DNA of 12,550 nucleotides. Source: Bacteroidota bacterium (GTDB taxonomy: Bacteria; Bacteroidota; Bacteroidia; Flavobacteriales_D; Crocinitomicaceae). The notes beneath the pieces are model-generated. The model had not been told where the DNA came from, did not search any database, and worked only from the letters and a program-made list of their open reading frames with translations. The stretch is from positions 1 through 12,550 of the forward strand of contig JAHKAT010000387.1 of assembly GCA_018825925.1 (NCBI GenBank), read 5' to 3'. The first letter of the stretch is position 1. The number at the start of each line of letters is the position of its first letter. A program made the translations under genes and the position numbers. This document shows, one piece after another, positions 7,280 through 12,550 of the stretch.

Positions 7280-8404
7280 TCAATTTTGGATTTCTGCAAG
7301 CTCTTTTCCAACCAAAGTTCCAATTGCAACACCCATACCTCCTAATCGAATACCGTAGCTAATGTTTTTGGAATAATTACCAAGGAGGGGAGATTTTGTC
7401 TCGCCAACTCCCATTATACCTGACCAGCGGTGTTCAATTTCAAACTTCTTATGGGGTAAAATATTATTTTTAAGCAATCCTTCGAGGTGATTTTGGATTT
7501 CGTCTGTCAGCTCAAATTGATCGGTTTCTTCCCCTTTAAGGTTTATGTTTCTTCCGCCTCCAATCAAAATACGGTCGTCAACATTTCTGAAATAATCGAA
7601 ACCATTGTTCATGTGGAAGGTCCCTTTTACTTTTAAGTTTGGAATTGGTTTTGTAATCAATACTTGCGCTCTTGCCGGCTTAATTTCAAGTTCGGGTAAA
7701 ATTGTTTTAGAAAACCCATTGGTTGCGAGAATCAATTTTTTACAATTGAAATCAACCAAAGCCGTGCTGACCGTGACATGTGTATCGCACTCTTGAAATT
7801 TGATTACAGGCAAATTACGCAAGATTGGAATATGGTTAACAGCGAGTAATTGTATCAGTTCCAAATTAAGTTTGGCAACGTCCAAAGAACCTTCCAGCCG
7901 ATTGTGAATGGCAAAAGGCAAGCCACTAAAATTGAATTGATCCTTTACGCGATGGTCAACGCGAAATGTGTCTTTTTCATTTAGCAAGAAATTTAAATCA
8001 GTATTAATTTCTTCTAGAAAATGGTTGGTTTGTTCAAATGCTCCTTTATTTTCGAGGTCGAACATTTCCCACGAGCCACATTTTTGGTAGTCAATTTTTT
8101 TAAAATCTATCAAATCATTCAGTGCAGATAGGCCATCAAATCGTTTTTTCAAGGTAATGAGTGAGGATTCTTTTCCAGCGGATTTATAGTCGCTAAAAAG
8201 TTCACCTGCACTACCAAAACAAGCGAAGCCAGCATTTTTGAAACTAGCAGCATTTGAAAAAGGAGCACCGTCGACAACAATAATTTTTGAATCAGGATTT
8301 TTTTGCCGAAGGAAATAGGCTGCAGTCATACCCACGATACCTGAGCCCACTACTACGAATTCGGGATTATCAAAGAATGCTTTTTTTTCCCAGAAACTGA
8401 TCAT
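7280..8404 (-). CDS. FAD-dependent oxidoreductase of the DAO (D-amino acid/glycine oxidase) family
   Basis: The 374-residue protein starts at ATG 8404 with a short lead into a Rossmann motif for FAD, VVVGSGIVG (residues 17-25), followed at the end of the second strand by VVDGAPF (D45 in the usual acidic position). SFKNAGFACFGS at about 54-65 is the conserved isoalloxazine-contacting region of this branch. A central strand ATNGFS (about 228-233) and a C-terminal GIRLGGMGVAIGTLVG, contacting flavin phosphate, complete the DAO fold. No signal peptide is seen, so it is cytoplasmic. Members oxidise amines or amino acids such as glycine, sarcosine, D-amino acids or proline derivatives; the exact substrate cannot be read from the sequence. 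Its place next to gcvT suggests one-carbon or glycine-related amine metabolism, but that is inference. It ends in TGA at 7280-7282. No convincing promoter is seen in the 119-base gap it shares with the divergent repeat-protein gene. Confidence 0.88.
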   Translation of the reverse strand: MISFWEKKAFFDNPEFVVVGSGIVGMTAAYFLRQKNPDSKIIVVDGAPFSNAASFKNAGFACFGSAGELFSDYKSAGKESSLITLKKRFDGLSALNDLIDFKKIDYQKCGSWEMFDLENKGAFEQTNHFLEEINTDLNFLLNEKDTFRVDHRVKDQFNFSGLPFAIHNRLEGSLDVAKLNLELIQLLAVNHIPILRNLPVIKFQECDTHVTVSTALVDFNCKKLILATNGFSKTILPELEIKPARAQVLITKPIPNLKVKGTFHMNNGFDYFRNVDDRILIGGGRNINLKGEETDQFELTDEIQNHLEGLLKNNILPHKKFEIEHRWSGIMGVGETKSPLLGNYSKNISYGIRLGGMGVAIGTLVGKELAEIQN

Positions 8405-8523
8405 TTGATTAGGAATCTATTAGGTTAATAAAGAATTGTATTTTTAACGATATTTGTAGTAAAATTAAATAAAGTTGAACGTTTTCAGTACCCAGTTGTA
8501 CAGGTTGGCGTTAAAGTAAGCAT

Positions 8524-11500
8524 ATGAAAGGAATTTTATTTGTAATTGTATTGTGTTGTTCTGGCACTGTCACTGGTCAAAACTTGACGTTTTTCTTTGG
8601 TGGTCAAATTTCTAATTTTGATTCTGGAAAGAAAGAAGGCGGAGTAACGGTAGCAATTGTGGTGGGGGGAAAATCGATTGAAAGCACCATCACCGCGTCG
8701 AATGGAAAATATACACTGAAAAAATTAATGCCTGCAAACAGTGTGTTTGACGTCGTTATTTCAAAACCAGGCTTTGTTGCGAAAAAAGTGACGTTTAACT
8801 ATTCAACCATGGATATGTCAACGGTTAAAGAAGGTTTAACCATGGATCCAGTTGGCGCTTTGAATTTGGAGATTTTCGCTGAGCGGGCTGGAGCCGACTT
8901 TTCTTTTTTGCAAACAGACCCTGTAACATCGTTCAAGTATAATCCTGCTCAAATGGCCGTTGTAAATGATGCTGCCATGACTCAGAGAGTAAAACAGAAA
9001 ATAGAGGCTATACTAAAACAAGCCGAAGACAAGGAAGACGCTGAGAAAAACAAATATTTGGATGCAATCAAAAAAGCGGACGGATTGTTTACAGCATCAA
9101 AATACGAAGAAGCTTTGCCTGTATATCAGCAGGCAGCAGCAATGCAAGCTAAAGAAATACATCCTCAAAATCGAATTCGTGAAATTGAGGCACTTTTAAA
9201 AGCACAGGCTAAAGAAAAAATGGCCAGCGACCAAAAGGAAAAAGACTACCAAAACTTAATAACCGCCGCCGATAATTTAAAAAATGCCAAAAAATATCCA
9301 GAGGCAATTGCAAACTACACCGAAGCATTGAAAATAAAGCAGGAGGCTTATCCAAAAGATGAAATCAAGAAATTAGAGGCCCTTATTGCGGAAGAAAAAA
9401 ACAGTGTAGAGACGGATAGAAAATTTGGTGTTTATATTTCTGCAGGAGATGCAGCAATGATCAAAAAGGATTATACATCAGCGAAATTAAACTATGAAAA
9501 TGCTGCCAGATTAAAAGAAAAAGAACTTTATCCAAAATCTCAAATCACTAAAATCGATCAGCTAGTTGCCGAGATGTCGAGTGCAGCAAATTCTAGACAA
9601 AAATATGATGCTTTGATTGTGCAAGCAGACAATTTGTTAAAGCAAGCAAAATTTGAGGAGGCAAAATTAAAATATCAAGAGGCTCAAAAAGTATTGTCAA
9701 GCGAAGCCTATCCTTTGGAGCGTATAAAGTTTTGTGATGATCAAATTTCAAAATTATCAGCTGATACTCAGAAGACAGAACGTATAACAAAGCTATTTGA
9801 AGATGGTCAAAAGCTAATGGATACCAAGAAGTACAACGAAGCAAAACTAAAATATAAAGAAATTCAGCAATTGGATCCTACAAAAAGTTTGGCTCAAGTA
9901 AAATTGGATGAAATAGATCGTTTGATAGCAAGTAATGAAAAAGAAAAAAACAAAGAAGCGGATTTCGCTTCTTATGTATCTATTGCCGACGGTTACATTA
10001 AGGCACGCAAATTAGAGGAGGCAAAGCAAAATTATGGTGCAGCTTTAGAAATAAAGGAAGACGCTACGGTTCGAGAGAAATACAATAAAACAGTTTCTGA
10101 TTTAGCTGTAGGTCAAGCAAAAACCTTGGTGACAGAAAAATACAACAACGCAATGTCGGTGGCGGAAAAGTTGATGGCACAAGGAAAGCTAGGAGAGGCA
10201 CGCGTGAAATTTAGTGAAGCTGCTGTTTTGGATGAAACGCAAACAGCTCCCAAAGAAAAAATTGCCCAAATTGATAAAATGCTCGGCAATAATGCAGAAG
10301 TTGACAAAAAATACAATGATTTTATAAAGAAAGGCGATAAATTAGTTCAAGAAGAAAAATACCTAGAAGCGATTCGAGAATTTAACAATGCATTGTCTTT
10401 AAAACCTTATGAAGTTGAACCTAAACGAAAGGCGACGGAAGCTGAAAATTTAGAAAAAGCAAAAAACAACGAAGCCGACGACCAGTTTGAAAAAATAATA
10501 TCCACGGCTATCACTAAAATTGAAGAAAAAGAGTACGATCGCGCTATTGAACTTTTAAAAAGAGCTCAAGGTTTTCGTCCTGAAGATAAACGGCCAGTTA
10601 ATTTATTAAGAGATATAGAAAAAATCAAAAGAGATGAAAAACTATATAGGGACAAAATAGCACAAGGTGAAAATGCCATGAATGCAAAAGATTACACAAA
10701 AGCTTTGGCTATGTATTCGGATGCAAGTAGAATAAAACCGGAAGAAAAGTTACCCATTTCGAAAATGGAGGAGTTGAACCGTTTAATGACTTCAAAATCA
10801 AATCAATCTCAGCAGGATAAGCTTTTCAATGATTACTTCTCAAAAGGAATGAGTGCTTTAGGAGTTTATAAATATGACAATGCTTTGGAAAGCTTTAAAC
10901 TAGCACTAAAAGTTAAACCAGACAGCCAAATAACGAAAGATAAAATTGCTGAAATAAATCAAATTCTCGACGATAAATCAAAAGCTCTAGCCAGCAATCT
11001 TGAGCAACAGAAGGTGTTTGAAGAATGGATTAAAAAAGCAGATGGAAGTTTTAAAGCGAGAGATTATCAAAAATCGTTAGAATTTTATGAAGAGGCAGCA
11101 AAGGTTGATTCAAAAAATTTGTATGTCAATAGACAGATTTTAGAATGTCAGAAGTTACTGGCACGCGAGGTTTCAAATGAGAATGAAAAGGCCTATTTAG
11201 CGCTAATAAATGAAGCGGATAATCTTTTAGAAAAGACAGAATTAGAAAAATCAAAAAAGAAATATCAAGAGGCCTTGGAAATGAAAAAAGGCGAGGCATA
11301 TCCATTGAAAAAAATTGAAGAAATAGATGCGATGTTGAATCCTTTAATTGTTGGCAATAAAGACTTGGTTCCACTTGGAGATAAGTTTGAAGGGGATGCA
11401 GAGCTTGCATTAGCAAAAGCTGATTTAGATCGAAAAAATGTTAGAAATGGTTCAATAGATGATGTGAGAAGAATTACAATTAACAAAAATGATTCATTAT

Positions 11501-12550
11501 CATCCGAAAATCAAACTCAAAATCAGGAAAGTACGTCAACGATTTTTAGTGTTGAAACCAAAGTAGCTCAAATACAAGATGAGGCCAAACAAGATTTAAT
11601 GGCTAAAGACACTAAAATCAAGGAGGTTACAAAAACGAATGATGAAGTAACAGGAAATATCTCTGGTTTCAACGAAAATAAACGACAAACAATAAAAGGA
11701 AATATATCCCAAGTAGAGGGAGGTAGAGAGGAATATGGAGAGGCCCAATCCAATCGATTGAATGCTGAAAACTATGGTACGAACCTAGAAATAGGAATAA
11801 TGGTTTTGAAAGAAGAAGCCAAAACCGAACGCTTGGATAAATCGCAACAAGTGAAGGGAAGTGAAATTGAAAACATGGTCAATCAACTGTCCCTTGAAGA
11901 ATTCGAAAGAGGAAATACCGTTAAGGAAAATCAAGCACAGTTGAATCGAACTCAATCTATTGTTACGGCGGTAAATGAGCTTCAGAATGATAAAAACACT
12001 TCATTTACAGCAACTACCACAGAAAATATAAATGAAACTGTGATTGAAAGTTACAGTAAAACTAGTCGGGATAATCAAATTTCTCGCAACAATTCTGAGG
12101 ATGTAAATGGGGTAAGCAAACGCTCTGACGAAATCAATCAAAGCATTAATAACAAGTTAAATTTTGAAGCAAATATAACAACGGCCAATGTAGATCAAAT
12201 TCGTGATAGAATTAGTGTAGAGGATGATTATAGGGACCAAAGAAGAGAACGTGCAGTACTTCAAATTCAAGAAAATCAAAACAATTTGGATGAAATGGCA
12301 AGAATGGATTTCAACAAACAAATGGAAAAACAATTGACTGCCAAAAATAATGTTGCGAACCAAGAGAAAAACATTTACGAACAATCGACTTTTACCCAAA
12401 ACCAACAAAAAGGTAACTCTGTCGATATTGAGTCGATTAAGTCTCAAGCAAGATTGACTGAAGAATTGGTAGCAACACGGGATGATTTGGATTCTAAAAG
12501 GACCTCTTTAGGAGTAGGTTTGGTTATTTCTAAAGTGAACGAGACGAATA
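8524..12550 (+). CDS. Giant exported TPR-like tandem-repeat protein, 3' end beyond the window
   Basis: From ATG 8524 the frame stays open for 1342 codons to the right edge. Residues 1-18 are a signal peptide (MKGILFVIVLCCSG..., likely cut before QN); there is no lipobox. Residues about 39-95 resemble a carboxypeptidase-regulatory-like beta domain (TITASNGKYTLKKL, then VVISKPGFVAKKV). From about residue 177 to 938 there are 13 tandem units averaging 59 residues with the pattern Y..LI..AD.L....KYEEA...Y.EAL.LK...YP..KI.EID.LL: a TPR-like helix pair plus a third helix. The rest (about 951-1342) is rich in Asn, Gln, Glu, Lys and Thr and lacks Pro, Cys, Trp and His. The protein is probably a periplasmic or surface scaffold. 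I do not recognise a named homologue. Whether an OmpA-like, sorting or anchor domain follows lies outside the window. Minus-strand open frames inside it are shadows. Confidence 0.9.
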   Translation, partial: MKGILFVIVLCCSGTVTGQNLTFFFGGQISNFDSGKKEGGVTVAIVVGGKSIESTITASNGKYTLKKLMPANSVFDVVISKPGFVAKKVTFNYSTMDMSTVKEGLTMDPVGALNLEIFAERAGADFSFLQTDPVTSFKYNPAQMAVVNDAAMTQRVKQKIEAILKQAEDKEDAEKNKYLDAIKKADGLFTASKYEEALPVYQQAAAMQAKEIHPQNRIREIEALLKAQAKEKMASDQKEKDYQNLITAADNLKNAKKYPEAIANYTEALKIKQEAYPKDEIKKLEALIAEEKNSVETDRKFGVYISAGDAAMIKKDYTSAKLNYENAARLKEKELYPKSQITKIDQLVAEMSSAANSRQKYDALIVQADNLLKQAKFEEAKLKYQEAQKVLSSEAYPLERIKFCDDQISKLSADTQKTERITKLFEDGQKLMDTKKYNEAKLKYKEIQQLDPTKSLAQVKLDEIDRLIASNEKEKNKEADFASYVSIADGYIKARKLEEAKQNYGAALEIKEDATVREKYNKTVSDLAVGQAKTLVTEKYNNAMSVAEKLMAQGKLGEARVKFSEAAVLDETQTAPKEKIAQIDKMLGNNAEVDKKYNDFIKKGDKLVQEEKYLEAIREFNNALSLKPYEVEPKRKATEAENLEKAKNNEADDQFEKIISTAITKIEEKEYDRAIELLKRAQGFRPEDKRPVNLLRDIEKIKRDEKLYRDKIAQGENAMNAKDYTKALAMYSDASRIKPEEKLPISKMEELNRLMTSKSNQSQQDKLFNDYFSKGMSALGVYKYDNALESFKLALKVKPDSQITKDKIAEINQILDDKSKALASNLEQQKVFEEWIKKADGSFKARDYQKSLEFYEEAAKVDSKNLYVNRQILECQKLLAREVSNENEKAYLALINEADNLLEKTELEKSKKKYQEALEMKKGEAYPLKKIEEIDAMLNPLIVGNKDLVPLGDKFEGDAELALAKADLDRKNVRNGSIDDVRRITINKNDSLSSENQTQNQESTSTIFSVETKVAQIQDEAKQDLMAKDTKIKEVTKTNDEVTGNISGFNENKRQTIKGNISQVEGGREEYGEAQSNRLNAENYGTNLEIGIMVLKEEAKTERLDKSQQVKGSEIENMVNQLSLEEFERGNTVKENQAQLNRTQSIVTAVNELQNDKNTSFTATTTENINETVIESYSKTSRDNQISRNNSEDVNGVSKRSDEINQSINNKLNFEANITTANVDQIRDRISVEDDYRDQRRERAVLQIQENQNNLDEMARMDFNKQMEKQLTAKNNVANQEKNIYEQSTFTQNQQKGNSVDIESIKSQARLTEELVATRDDLDSKRTSLGVGLVISKVNETN
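9052..11340 (+). repeat. Thirteen degenerate in-frame repeats of about 180 bp (59 residues each)
   Basis: Using the Ala/Gly-Asp position of each unit as anchor, the copies fall at protein residues 186, 250, 309, 369, 429, 489, 548, 605, 663, 716, 776, 840 and 899, that is 53-64 residues apart and on average 59. Units 2, 3, 4 and 13 share YP before the third helix; unit 4 and unit 13 are most alike (ADNLL, KYQEA, EAYPL) and share a 14-base identity (9670-9683 and 11260-11273). The DNA of the copies has otherwise diverged, so this is an old protein-level repeat and not a recent DNA duplication. Confidence 0.85.

Noticed and set aside
9052..11340. CRISPR array or satellite DNA as the source of the ~180 bp periodicity
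   Set aside because: The periodicity is only at protein level within one open frame; there are no identical direct repeats with unique spacers.
9593..12447. Minus-strand open frames inside the large repeat gene
   Set aside because: They are antisense to a continuous repeat-structured plus-strand frame, and their composition (Leu/Phe/Ser-rich) is what the complement of Lys/Glu/Asn codons produces.

Overview
The window looks like a chromosomal segment of a marine or freshwater member of Bacteroidota, most likely order Flavobacteriales (a Crocinitomicaceae/Fluviicola-like relative is my best guess). The basis is high A+T, mostly TAA stops, lack of clear Shine-Dalgarno sequences, promoter elements of the Bacteroidota type (TTG-N19-TAnnTTTG), and families typical of the phylum: a GSCFA protein, an ECF sigma factor followed by a one-pass membrane protein with a gliding-motility-like C-terminus, and a 7TM-DISM/SpoIIE phosphatase.

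Layout. Positions 2-757 (+) hold the 3' part of a GSCFA-family gene. It converges on a minus-strand operon, sigma factor (2628-2056) then a putative membrane anti-sigma protein (2049-808), with a bidirectional terminator between them. The anti-sigma gene is interrupted by one in-frame TGA at 1519-1521. Diverging from the sigma factor is mdh (malate dehydrogenase, 2822-3760, +), which ends in a strong hairpin terminator. Three minus-strand genes follow: a 686-residue membrane SpoIIE-type phosphatase (5978-3918), gcvT of the glycine cleavage system (7231-6149) and a DAO-family FAD oxidoreductase (8404-7280). Diverging from that last gene, and filling the final 4 kb, is a very large plus-strand gene (8524 to beyond 12550). 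It has no stop codon in the window and is the largest gene here. It encodes an exported protein with 13 tandem helical repeats of about 59 residues, followed by a tail of almost 400 residues without proline.

How they work together. mdh and gcvT are housekeeping metabolism and carry the same -7 promoter octamer, TACTTTTG. The sigma/anti-sigma pair and the DISM/SpoIIE phosphatase are two separate envelope-to-cytoplasm signalling devices. The repeat protein is probably structural or scaffolding in the periplasm or at the surface. No mobile element, CRISPR array, tRNA or rRNA is visible. All gaps between genes are below 200 bases. The most unusual items are the interrupted anti-sigma gene with its CHU_C-like end, and the giant repeat protein.
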